10,429 nt of DNA, from NCBI GenBank assembly GCA_027080755.1, contig JALWQC010000493.1, positions 1 to 10,429 of the forward strand, given 5' to 3'. The notes beneath the pieces were generated by a model. It was not told the origin of the DNA. It saw nothing but the letters and a program-made list of their open reading frames with translations, and did not search any database. The position numbers were made by a program, and so were the translations under genes. Of this stretch, positions 1-5,536 are shown in pieces (position 1 is the first letter of the stretch; every line of letters begins with the position of its first letter). The DNA comes from Paracoccaceae bacterium (GTDB lineage Bacteria; Pseudomonadota; Alphaproteobacteria; Rhodobacterales; Rhodobacteraceae).

Positions 1-42
1 ACCAGGAGGAAAGGGATAGTCTGATACTCGATACAAAAAACA

Positions 43-318
43 TCACGCCACCTCGTGCAGCGGCTGCAGCTTGGCGATTTCCGCCTCGGAGGCCCCGCAA
101 ACCAGATGCGCCGCTGTCAGCGGGATCCGCCGGTGCGCGGCGGCAGACAACAACGCCCGCATGATCCGCGCACTGGGAATATCACCGGCGTCCCGCAACT
201 TTGACGGCCGTTTCCACGCCAGCGGCGTTTTTTCATGCCCGCCAAGGATCTCGGACACCCCCCTGGGTCCGCCAAACAGACGGAAGGTGATTTCAGCAGG
301 TGTCAGGTGTTTACTCAT
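43..318 (-). CDS. Cro-like HTH protein of the carph-isopro type
   Basis: A 91-aa protein starting at ATG 318 (MSKHLTPAEI). Residues about 9-45 contain the pattern FGGPRGVSEILGG followed by AWKRP. This resembles the short helix-turn-helix family annotated as carph-isopro/YdaS-like in phage early regions. The C-terminal IPLTAAHLVCGA stretch recalls Rhodobacterales phage homologues, from memory. The frame stays open to a TTG at 354, but that TTG is the start of a TTGACA hexamer that looks like the gene's own -35 box, so ATG 318 is preferred. No good Shine-Dalgarno sequence precedes it. The gene is divergent from the S24-type repressor and is probably the first gene of a leftward early operon. 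Its likely role is a Cro-type switch regulator. Confidence 0.75.
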   Translation of the reverse strand: MSKHLTPAEITFRLFGGPRGVSEILGGHEKTPLAWKRPSKLRDAGDIPSARIMRALLSAAAHRRIPLTAAHLVCGASEAEIAKLQPLHEVA

Positions 319-348
319 ATCGAATCTATGCAATAGATGGTGTGAGTG

Positions 349-354
349 TGTCAA
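349..354 (-). promoter_or_regulatory. Candidate -35 box of the leftward Cro-like gene
   Basis: Read on the minus strand, positions 354-349 spell TTGACA, a perfect -35 consensus. It lies about 30 bases upstream of the preferred ATG at 318. The downstream -10 is weak: TAGATT fits 4 of 6 but with a 20-base spacer. Transcription would then start near or at the ATG, so the mRNA may be nearly leaderless, which fits the missing Shine-Dalgarno. The operator-like palindrome at 362-378 lies just upstream. Confidence 0.4.
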
Positions 355-361
355 TGCTATT

Positions 362-378
362 TGTGTAGTTATTACACA
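362..378. promoter_or_regulatory. Operator-like palindrome TGTGTA-N5-TACACA
   Basis: A perfect inverted repeat of two 6-base arms (362-367 and 373-378) with a 5-base spacer. It sits between the divergent Cro-like and repressor genes, where phage repressors and Cro proteins usually bind. The right half continues into TTTTTGGGTAA. The combination TTACAC + ATTT + GGGTA is found again at 1505-1521 upstream of the integration operon. A dimeric HTH regulator, probably the repressor encoded just to the right, is the natural candidate to bind it. Binding is inferred from position and symmetry only. Confidence 0.55.
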
Positions 379-401
379 TTTTTGGGTAAGCGTGGGTGAC
401 T

Positions 402-1034
402 ATGTCAACCCACATGGACAGCAAGTGGTTTAAACATAAACAAAAGTTGGCGAACGTAACCTCGTTCGACCTCGGCAAGGCAATCGGCCGGGATCGCACC
501 GTCGTATCCAGAATATACACCGGTCGGCAAAAGATGACGCTGGACCAGGCAAAAGCTTTTGCTGAAGTGCTGAACGTTCCCCTTTCAGAAGTACTTTTAA
601 ACGCCGGCATCGCCGACAAGGAAACCGTTCAGGAACTGAACCCGGGATTTGCCGAAAGCGACGTGGCAAAATGGTCGGCTGAAAGCACCGACGCCAATGC
701 CCACGATATTGAATCCATCGCCCGCGCTATGGGCGGCGGCAAAAACGGCGTCGATGTCTGGCGGGTGAAATCCCGCTCTATGGCGTTGGCCGGCTATCTG
801 GAAGGCGATTATATACTGGTAGACAGCAACGCCCGCGACACCTGTAAGGCCGGCGATAACGTGCTGGCACAGGTATACGACTGGAACGTCGGCGCCGAAA
901 CGGTAATATTCCGCCGCTATCAACCGCCGGTTCTGGTCGCTGCCAGCGCGGATCCCGACGAATGGGGTGTGCATGTAGTGGATCACAACGCCGTGGTCAT
1001 CATCGGAAAGGTGATTGGCAGTTGGCGCACCTAG
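402..1034 (+). CDS. Phage repressor: XRE-type HTH plus S24/LexA-like C-terminal domain
   Basis: The likely cI-type repressor that maintains the integrated state. Numbered from the GTG at 396 (212 aa), residues about 15-68 form an XRE-like HTH (FDLGKAIGRDRTVVSRIYTG, then VPLSEVLLN). Residues about 120-210 match a peptidase S24 fold, with a SRSM motif placing the nucleophile at Ser128, followed by GYLEGDYILVD and a VIIGKVIGSW ending. The usual catalytic Lys position is occupied by Arg (FRRY, about Arg173). No Ala-Gly or Cys-Gly cleavage site is seen 30-40 residues before the Ser. The start is uncertain among GTG 396, ATG 402 and ATG 414. ATG 402 is chosen because a weak GGGTG precedes it. The gene is divergent from the Cro-like gene. 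Confidence 0.85.
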   Translation: MSTHMDSKWFKHKQKLANVTSFDLGKAIGRDRTVVSRIYTGRQKMTLDQAKAFAEVLNVPLSEVLLNAGIADKETVQELNPGFAESDVAKWSAESTDANAHDIESIARAMGGGKNGVDVWRVKSRSMALAGYLEGDYILVDSNARDTCKAGDNVLAQVYDWNVGAETVIFRRYQPPVLVAASADPDEWGVHVVDHNAVVIIGKVIGSWRT

Positions 1035-1078
1035 TCAGTAAAGATTATCGCACCAATTTAAATCAATTTCGTGAAAAG

Positions 1079-1420
1079 TTATCCGAGGTTCTTCAGATTA
1101 TCGTAGATATTCCGCAGCAAATTCAGCGTGTTTTGGTCATTCGCAAACATGATTTCGCCCGCAGTTTCCGCCTCTTCGGCGTCAAAAGCATCGTAACAAG
1201 ATACAGCTATAAGCCAGGTAAAAACCATACCGATGGCTGCGGGGTCGCGTTTTGTGTCGTATCCAGCTTTACGCGCCAAACGCACCACATCCGAAAACCG
1301 ATCTGATATTTGCGGGGTAACCCCATTCGCAATACCCGTCCGCCTGTCGAGAATCGTCCATGGGCCGAAAAATGATTTGCTGACTGTGTGAAACGGCGAT
1401 TCCCAATAAATTTTTGCCAC
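1079..1420 (-). CDS. Hypothetical protein, AT-richer lysogeny-region gene
   Basis: A 113-aa protein beginning MAKIYWESPF. I do not recognise a family. The start is GTG 1420, supported by a clear AGAGG Shine-Dalgarno five bases upstream on the minus strand. The frame is uninterrupted and ends in TAA. The middle segment (AIGMVFTWLIAVSCYDAF, residues about 62-79) is hydrophobic and could be a buried helix or a single membrane segment. The C-terminus is helical and Asn-rich. Base composition is visibly more AT-rich than the neighbouring operon. The gene converges on the repressor and is divergent from the integration operon, a position where phages often carry cargo ('moron') genes expressed in the lysogen. 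That role is inference only. Confidence 0.6.
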   Translation of the reverse strand: MAKIYWESPFHTVSKSFFGPWTILDRRTGIANGVTPQISDRFSDVVRLARKAGYDTKRDPAAIGMVFTWLIAVSCYDAFDAEEAETAGEIMFANDQNTLNLLRNIYDNLKNLG

Positions 1421-1448
1421 GACAACCTCTGATTATTTTGTGTTAATT

Positions 1449-1503
1449 TTGTTCAACCAACGCGAACAATCAAGAGAGTTTTCCACTGGCGCGATTCTCG
1501 CCA
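1449..1503. promoter_or_regulatory. Two inverted repeats in the divergent control region
   Basis: Two symmetric elements lie upstream of the leftward gene at 1420. The first is TTGTTC (1449-1454) paired with GAACAA (1464-1469) across a 9-base spacer. The second is TGGCG (1487-1491) paired with CGCCA (1499-1503) across 7 bases. Either could be a dimer binding site or the foot of a small hairpin. Neither is followed by a T-run, so neither looks like a terminator. The GTTC/GAAC arms do not have the GTTC-N7-GTTC layout of the alphaproteobacterial SOS box. Confidence 0.3.
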
Positions 1504-1539
1504 TTTACACACATTTGGGTATAATTTACACATTTACCC
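1503..1539. promoter_or_regulatory. Repeated TTTACACA/GGGTA operator-like motifs
   Basis: Two copies of TTTACACA lie close together (1504-1511 and 1525-1532). The first is followed by CATTTGGGTA and the second by TTTACCC, so GGGTA (1517-1521) and TACCC (1535-1539) form an inverted pair with a 13-base spacer. The first copy resembles the sequence at 371-388 next to the repressor gene (TTACAC, ATTT, GGGTA in the same order). The block abuts the -35 box of the promoter candidate for the rightward operon. This suggests the same regulator acts at both places. It is read directly from the sequence; binding is inference. Confidence 0.5.
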
Positions 1540-1569
1540 TTGACGGTGTGAGGTGTTCACCATTATCTA
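1540..1569 (+). promoter_or_regulatory. Candidate promoter of the twelve-gene integration operon
   Basis: TTGACG (1540-1545) matches 5 of 6 bases of the -35 consensus. It is followed after 18 bases by a weak TATCTA -10 (1564-1569). Between them is a GGTG-TT-CACC inverted repeat (1552-1561), where a bound repressor would block polymerase. The first gene starts at 1618 with a good ribosome site, leaving a leader of roughly 40 bases. The -35 is convincing and the -10 is not. Confidence 0.45.
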
Positions 1570-1617
1570 ACTTTCATCAGCGGGTCACACCGCGCCGTTT
1601 TTGAAAGGGAGATTGAT

Positions 1618-1890
1618 ATGGAAAAACACCCGAAAACCGATCGCACGCCCCCCGTGCCGGACGAGGTTCTGGACAGCGTGATCGACATTGCCAGCGCCTA
1701 CGCGGCCGGCCGTCACCCCAGCGAAGCCGAGGCTGTTTTCTACCTCTATGCCACACCGGCCCTACTGCGGGAATTGCGGGATCTGCGCCAAAAGACGGTG
1801 ACGGCCCGCCCCGCACAATCCTGCGTCGTGGTTCCCCTCGCGCCGCACATAGCGGCCAACCTCACCGCAACACCGGGGGATGCAGCATGA
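1618..1890 (+). CDS. Hypothetical protein, first gene of the integration operon
   Basis: A 90-aa protein preceded by GGGAG six bases before ATG 1618. I do not recognise a family. Residues 1-20 are polar and Pro-rich, residues about 15-60 look helical (DEVLDSVIDIASAYAAG, then ALLRELRDLRQK), and the tail is rich in Ala, Pro and Thr. Being the first gene behind the repressor-controlled promoter, it may be a small regulator or an accessory factor. It ends in an ATGA overlap with the AlpA-like gene, so the two are translationally coupled. Confidence 0.7.
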   Translation: MEKHPKTDRTPPVPDEVLDSVIDIASAYAAGRHPSEAEAVFYLYATPALLRELRDLRQKTVTARPAQSCVVVPLAPHIAANLTATPGDAA

Positions 1891-2162
1891 ACAGTCGTAC
1901 ATTCATCGGCGTCCGCGAGGTCACGGACATGTTGGGATATCCGGGAAACGAATATTTTTTGCGCCGGCGCAAGCGCCTCGAATCCGAATTCGCATTTCCG
2001 CGCCCCTGTCCGTGGGAAAAGAAGCGCTTGCTCTACAAGGCCTCCGAAGTGACGGCCTGGATTGAACACGCCGGCAGCTCCATGCAGGAACTGGCTGCAA
2101 ATGTGGACAACCCCAGCCTGCAGGAAAACATCATCATGCTGGCTGCGGCAAAGGTGGCGTGA
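1887..2162 (+). CDS. AlpA/excisionase-like winged HTH protein (probable recombination directionality factor)
   Basis: A 91-aa protein with an MNSRTFIGVREVTDMLGY opening, a basic FLRRRKRLE stretch, then FPRPCPW and a KASEVTAWIE ending to the domain (residues about 6-58). This is the layout of the AlpA/HTH_17 excisionase-type fold: first helix, Arg-rich recognition region, FP-P hinge, then an E-V-x-x-W-I helix. Such proteins bind phage attachment-site arms and steer tyrosine integrases toward excision, or act as activators of int. It lies two genes upstream of the integrase in the same operon, which fits a Xis role. ATGA overlap with the preceding gene sets the start. The remaining 33 residues are a helical extension of unknown role. 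Confidence 0.7.
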   Translation: MNSRTFIGVREVTDMLGYPGNEYFLRRRKRLESEFAFPRPCPWEKKRLLYKASEVTAWIEHAGSSMQELAANVDNPSLQENIIMLAAAKVA

Positions 2163-2410
2163 TGATGAACCGTCGCATTGACCATAGCCTGGAAATTTGC
2201 AGGGCGGATGCAGTGCCGGCGCCGGTTTCCGAACAGATCGCCAGCGCGCGGATCGGGCAAAAGGAAATTTCTGTCCGCCGCGCCGTGTCCGGCCTCGCCC
2301 TCTGGGTGGAAATCGGCAACACGCGGGTGGATATCCCGCTCGGCCGGATCATTGAAGACGCCATCATCCTCGCCGAACAGGCCGATATCATCGGGGGTTG
2401 CAATGTCTAG
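2162..2410 (+). CDS. Hypothetical protein between xis-like gene and integrase
   Basis: An 82-aa protein (from ATG 2162; a GTG at 2159 and an ATG at 2165 are alternatives). I do not recognise a family. The body (VRRAVSGLALWVEIGNTRVDIPLGRIIEDAIILAEQADIIGG) alternates short strands and a helix and looks like a small soluble domain. Start and previous stop share the sequence TGATG. The 3' end overlaps the integrase start by 8 bases, so its translation probably feeds integrase initiation. Confidence 0.65.
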   Translation: MMNRRIDHSLEICRADAVPAPVSEQIASARIGQKEISVRRAVSGLALWVEIGNTRVDIPLGRIIEDAIILAEQADIIGGCNV

Positions 2411-3551
2411 GCCGCGCCCGCCAATCCGCAAATCCGACGCCCCGCGCGGCCTGCGCCAGCGCTGGCGCCTGCGGGCGCAGGAATGGCGCGTCTGGTGGGA
2501 ACCCCGCGCCGACGCCAAGGCGGCCGGTTTTGAATCCCAAGAGCTTGATCCGGCACGGCCGGCATGGTCGATTGCCCAGGCAAAATTGCTGAACAGGGAT
2601 GCAGATCGCGCGCTGGGGCGGGCCATGCCGGGGAAATCCCGGGCAACGCGCGCCGCACATCAGCCGGTCAAAGGCACATTCCACGCCCTGATAAAGGCCT
2701 ACATGACCTCGCCGGACTGGGACGCCCTGCGCCCGGCGACGCAATCGGATTATCGCCGCGCCTTCAATCTGCTGGACCAGAAATGGGGCAGCTATCGGGT
2801 CGAAAGTTTCACCAAACCGGTGATCTACGAATACTACGAAACGCTCTATGCCCGCGGCACCAAACATCAGGCCGTGGCGTTGATCCGCAAAATGTCCCTG
2901 CTCTTCACCTATGCCGAAAAAAAGGGATGGCGCGAAGGGAACCCTGCCCTGCGCATCGGCGCCCGCCAGCCTGCCCCGCGCCAACGCATCGCCAGCTGGC
3001 CCGAAATAGACGCGCTGCTGAAAGCGGCCGCGCCGTGGCCCAGCATGGCCTGCGCCATTGCTATGGCCGTATTCATGGGCCAGCGCCAGAAAGACATCAT
3101 CGAGGCGCGCGTGCATGATTTTTCCGGCGACGTCTGGAAATTCGTCCGCTCCAAACGCGGCAACCAGGGCGCTCTGCCCATCCATCCGGAGGTCATGCCC
3201 TACCTGCAAAAAGCGATGGCCGCCAGCGACGGGGACATCCTGTTGATCAGCGAAACCACCGGCCGACCCTACAGCAGTGACCATTTCCGCCGCATCTGGA
3301 CACGCGTGCGCACGCACGCGGATATGGATTTGCCGGGCATCAAAACTATCCAGTTCCGGGATCTGCGCCGGACATTCGCCCACTATGCCCGTATAGGCGG
3401 TGCCGGCACCCGCGACGTGGGCGACGCCCTCGGCAACAACGCCTACACCGACCCCCGCCTGAGCGGCACCTACATGCCCCAGAATTTCGAAAGCGCCAGC
3501 AATGCCGTCTTCGCGGTGCAGCGCCCGGAAAACAAGAAAGTATCCAAATGA
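2403..3551 (+). CDS. int: Tyrosine recombinase / phage integrase
   Basis: A 382-aa integrase that would recombine the element with the tRNA-Arg gene. The frame is open from 2178, but ATG 2403 is chosen for the GGGGG ribosome site eight bases ahead and the 8-base overlap with the upstream gene. Residues about 90-175 form the SAM-like core-binding domain (GTFHALIKAYMTSPDW onward). The catalytic domain spans about 196-360: Arg I is Arg228 in FMGQRQKDI, the strand Lys is Lys251 (SKRGNQG), box II is RDLRR (319-323, Arg322 as Arg II), and the nucleophile is Tyr357 in GTYMP. The box-II His is replaced by Arg319 and the LGH His by Asn345. The Arg variant is familiar in Rhodobacterales phage integrases, from memory. 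Residues 1-70 are basic, consistent with arm binding. Confidence 0.92.
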   Translation: MSRPRPPIRKSDAPRGLRQRWRLRAQEWRVWWEPRADAKAAGFESQELDPARPAWSIAQAKLLNRDADRALGRAMPGKSRATRAAHQPVKGTFHALIKAYMTSPDWDALRPATQSDYRRAFNLLDQKWGSYRVESFTKPVIYEYYETLYARGTKHQAVALIRKMSLLFTYAEKKGWREGNPALRIGARQPAPRQRIASWPEIDALLKAAAPWPSMACAIAMAVFMGQRQKDIIEARVHDFSGDVWKFVRSKRGNQGALPIHPEVMPYLQKAMAASDGDILLISETTGRPYSSDHFRRIWTRVRTHADMDLPGIKTIQFRDLRRTFAHYARIGGAGTRDVGDALGNNAYTDPRLSGTYMPQNFESASNAVFAVQRPENKKVSK

Positions 3552-3817
3552 TCAGCCACGCCCGCCTTTCCGAATTCCTCGCCGCGCTGGAAACCAAATC
3601 CCCGACCGACCGGATCGACACCATCGCCAACGCCGTGATCGAGACCGGCGGGACATTCGCGCCAGACGTCTCCGACGGGGAATGGAACGACCCCGGCGAC
3701 ACCGTCGCCGAAATATCCCTGCACGGGATCCTCGCATGGGGCACCGACACCGCCGACGCCACCACCCAGTGGATCAAATCCGCCCGCCGCCGGCTGGCAG
3801 AAATGGAGGTGGTGTGA
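3548..3817 (+). CDS. Hypothetical acidic protein downstream of int
   Basis: An 89-aa acidic protein, family not recognised. The N-terminus (RLSEFLAALETKSPTDRIDTIANAVIET) is helical. The rest contains DVSDGEWNDPGDTVAEISLHGILAWGT and a basic C-terminal helix WIKSARRRLAEME, compatible with a compact alpha/beta domain. It starts by ATGA overlap with the integrase stop and shares TGATG with the next gene, so it should be made in proportion to the integrase. It might be an integrase accessory factor, but that is position-based only. Confidence 0.65.
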   Translation: MISHARLSEFLAALETKSPTDRIDTIANAVIETGGTFAPDVSDGEWNDPGDTVAEISLHGILAWGTDTADATTQWIKSARRRLAEMEVV

Positions 3818-4281
3818 TGGCCTATGATCCACATCCATTCCAGCCTAAGTGGTTCTGGTGCGCCGGCGAGGACGACGAGCGCCACACGGTCGGCCCCTGC
3901 ACCTCGAAAAAAGAGGTCATTAAAACAGCCATTGACGATCAAATCGGAGCATATACCGACGACGATGTGAACTGGCACTGCTCATTCTGGGTCGCGGAAC
4001 TGCGTGACAGTCAACAGGATTTGGCCGAATGGTTCAACGCCGATATGTGGTTGGAGGACACCCGTGACTATATGGACGACAACAAGTGCGGCGGCGACGA
4101 ATACGGGGACAATCACCCGCTGGACACTATCACAAATCGACAGATCCGGGAGCTAGAGGCCTCCGTCCGGCTCGCAATCCGCCATTGGCAGCGTCGCAAT
4201 AATTTGAAACTGCGCAGCGTTTATAGTCCCGGAAAACGGAACGCCGAGTGGATTGATGTCCGGATCGGGGTGAAAAAATGA
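3817..4281 (+). CDS. Hypothetical acidic, Trp-rich protein
   Basis: A 154-aa protein from ATG 3817, preceded by GGAGG inside the upstream gene. The same frame is open from 3502, but the overlap and ribosome site fix the start. It is strongly acidic in the middle (AYTDDDVNW, DTRDYMDDNKCGGDEYGD) and rich in Trp (KWFW, NWHCSFWV, EWF, MWLED). The last 50 residues are basic and helical (ITNRQIRELEASVRLAIRHW, then QRRNNLK). Four Cys are scattered rather than in a zinc-knuckle spacing. No family is recognised. An acidic body could suggest DNA mimicry or a metal-binding patch, but the basic tail argues against simple mimicry. Confidence 0.65.
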   Translation: MAYDPHPFQPKWFWCAGEDDERHTVGPCTSKKEVIKTAIDDQIGAYTDDDVNWHCSFWVAELRDSQQDLAEWFNADMWLEDTRDYMDDNKCGGDEYGDNHPLDTITNRQIRELEASVRLAIRHWQRRNNLKLRSVYSPGKRNAEWIDVRIGVKK

Positions 4282-4508
4282 CCCGCCCCCAGATCAAACA
4301 CAGGCAGGCCGTGGCGCACATGACATTCGAAACAATCGTGCGCGGCAGCGGGGAAACGACATTCGCGCTCTATGTCGCCGATATGGCCACCAACCCCCGC
4401 CCACTATTTTCCGGCCACGTCACCCGCGGCATGGGATCCGACCTGCGCCGTCTGGCCTCCCATTTTGACGATCTGGAGCGCAACCTGAAAACAAAGGAAA
4501 CAGTATGA
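4278..4508 (+). CDS. Hypothetical small protein
   Basis: A 76-aa protein starting by ATGA overlap with the previous gene. An internal Met at residue 15 (MTFETIVRG) is a possible alternative start. Strand-like segments (TFETIVRGSGETTFALYVAD, PLFSGHVTRG) precede a C-terminal amphipathic helix (DLRRLASHFDDLERNL). Family not recognised. The next gene begins four bases before its end. Confidence 0.6.
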   Translation: MTRPQIKHRQAVAHMTFETIVRGSGETTFALYVADMATNPRPLFSGHVTRGMGSDLRRLASHFDDLERNLKTKETV

Positions 4509-4852
4509 CCGACAACAAACACGCCGACATCTACGGTGCAATGAGCCTGCTGGACGCAGCTATCCAAAGCCACCAGGCCGACGCGGTAATCAAGGGGATC
4601 GAGGCATGGCCGGCCGAGGATGATCAGGACCGCCCGGCATTCCGCGAAATGCTCGGCCAGGGCGTCCAGGACGCGATCGCACACGCCACGACCATCGACG
4701 AGGGTAAAAACACGATCACCATCGTGACAGACCGCGACAGCCTGCTGCGGTTCGAATGGATCGACGACGACGATGAACCGGCATCCGGCACATTCAAACA
4801 GACCGTCCTGAACGCGGTCAAAAAAGCATTGGCCTGGGGGGATTGGGGATGA
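4505..4852 (+). CDS. Hypothetical acidic protein
   Basis: A 115-aa protein, coupled by ATGA overlaps at both ends. The N-terminal half is predicted helical (IYGAMSLLDAAIQSHQADAV). The middle holds a strand pair, TITIVTDRDSLLRFEWI, followed by an acidic DDDDEP run and a short helix to a GDWG end. The overall charge is clearly negative. Family not recognised. Confidence 0.6.
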   Translation: MTDNKHADIYGAMSLLDAAIQSHQADAVIKGIEAWPAEDDQDRPAFREMLGQGVQDAIAHATTIDEGKNTITIVTDRDSLLRFEWIDDDDEPASGTFKQTVLNAVKKALAWGDWG

Positions 4853-5088
4853 CCCGCGGATACCCGCTCGGAAAACAGCTGCGCAGCGGCCCCGCACGGG
4901 GCGTGCCTGTCTACGGCGGGAAACGACAGGTCGTCGTCAAAATGGACCGCGACCAGTTCGATTTTATCTACCGCCGCGCCCTGCGTGAAAACACCAGCGT
5001 GGCCGAACAAATTCGAAACCTCATTGAATGGGGAATCGAAACGACAGGAGAGGACGACGAGCAATGGCCCACCCCAACGCATCTATAG
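4849..5088 (+). CDS. Ribbon-helix-helix-like small DNA-binding protein
   Basis: A 79-aa protein from ATG 4849, in ATGA overlap with the previous stop; an in-frame TTG six bases earlier is less likely. Residues about 26-64 read as a strand (QVVVKMDRDQF) followed by two helices (FDFIYRRALREN, then SVAEQIRNLIEWGIE). This strand-helix-turn-helix order and the SVAEQIRNLI second helix match the CopG/Arc-type ribbon-helix-helix pattern. Such proteins are dimeric operator binders, often autoregulators or antitoxins. No recognisable toxin sits beside it, so a regulatory role within the element is the simpler reading. The gene overlaps the next by 25 bases. Confidence 0.6.
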   Translation: MTRGYPLGKQLRSGPARGVPVYGGKRQVVVKMDRDQFDFIYRRALRENTSVAEQIRNLIEWGIETTGEDDEQWPTPTHL

Positions 5089-5300
5089 AAAACGCCGCGA
5101 TCGGCGCCAGCGCCGAGGCAGAGATACTCGCCGACGCCCTTGCGGACGGTGTCGAGCTGAAGGGCTTCGACGGCCGCGCCAATGCCAAGGGCAACAATCT
5201 GGTGTTCATCGAGAACGGCAATATCTCGACGCTATCGGTCACTGACATTCTGCGACTCGCCGCCCTGATCGAAATGGCACCGGTATGGAGAGGCAAATGA
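5064..5300 (+). CDS. Hypothetical small protein
   Basis: A 78-aa protein from ATG 5064, with a purine-rich AGGAGAGGA stretch about 10 bases upstream; the frame is open upstream to 5028. It begins with an Ala-rich helix (ASAEAEILADALADG), continues with VELKGFDG and NNLVFIENGNISTLSV, and ends in a helix LRLAALIEMAP. Family not recognised. The start lies inside the RHH-like gene, and its stop forms an ATGA overlap with the following gene. Confidence 0.6.
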   Translation: MAHPNASIENAAIGASAEAEILADALADGVELKGFDGRANAKGNNLVFIENGNISTLSVTDILRLAALIEMAPVWRGK

Positions 5301-5536
5301 AAAACAAACTATCCGACCTGAACAACCACCTCTTTGCCCAGCTCGAGCGACTGGGGGATGAGGGGGCTACGACCGAGGACATCGAGCGGGAAACAGCCCG
5401 CGCCGCCGCAATTGTGGATATCTCCGATCAGGTGCTGCATATTGCCGACACGACTCTGAAGGCTGCCAAATTATACGCGCAGCACGGCGACGGCGTGATG
5501 CCCCTGCTGCCGCAAATAGGGAGCGCCAAGAAATGA
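5297..5536 (+). CDS. Small phage protein commonly paired with an HNH endonuclease
   Basis: A 79-aa, mainly helical protein opening MKNKLSDLNNHLFAQLERL and ending PLLPQIGSAKK. The LNNHLFAQLERLGDE opening recalls a small phage protein, often found directly upstream of an HNH endonuclease in proteobacterial prophages, though its function is unknown to me. The chosen start is ATG 5297, in ATGA overlap with the previous stop and with GGAG six bases ahead. An in-frame ATG at 5285 would add MERQ. ATGA coupling to the HNH gene downstream suggests the two proteins work together or need fixed stoichiometry. Confidence 0.7.
   Translation: MKNKLSDLNNHLFAQLERLGDEGATTEDIERETARAAAIVDISDQVLHIADTTLKAAKLYAQHGDGVMPLLPQIGSAKK

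Noticed and set aside
1..42. Search for the second attachment copy near the left edge
   Set aside because: The left edge shows only a few shared bases (CCAGGAGG-like) with the tRNA region, in no meaningful alignment; the other junction must be outside the window.
1035..1078. Possible bidirectional terminator between the convergent repressor and small leftward gene
   Set aside because: The gap is AT-rich but contains no stem with adequate GC pairing followed by a T-run on either strand.
1429..1460. Possible leftward promoter (TTGGTT, 17 bases, AATAAT) for the gene at 1079-1420
   Set aside because: The -10 would sit so close to the Shine-Dalgarno that the start site would fall at or beyond it; the -35 fits only 3 of 6.
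1449..1469. GTTC...GAAC inverted repeat considered as an SOS (LexA) box
   Set aside because: The alphaproteobacterial LexA site is a direct GTTC-N7-GTTC repeat; here the arms are inverted with a different spacing.
2564..3118. Plus-strand frame of 184 codons inside int
   Set aside because: Different frame within the integrase coding region; Arg/Pro/His-rich translation typical of an out-of-frame shadow.
2388..3383. Long minus-strand open frame (331 codons) opposite the integrase
   Set aside because: It lies wholly antisense to a well-supported recombinase with catalytic motifs; its composition is typical of a shadow frame in GC-rich coding DNA.
4370..4897. Minus-strand frame of 175 codons opposite the small-gene operon
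   Set aside because: It crosses three coupled plus-strand genes, has no good ribosome site, and matches nothing recognisable.
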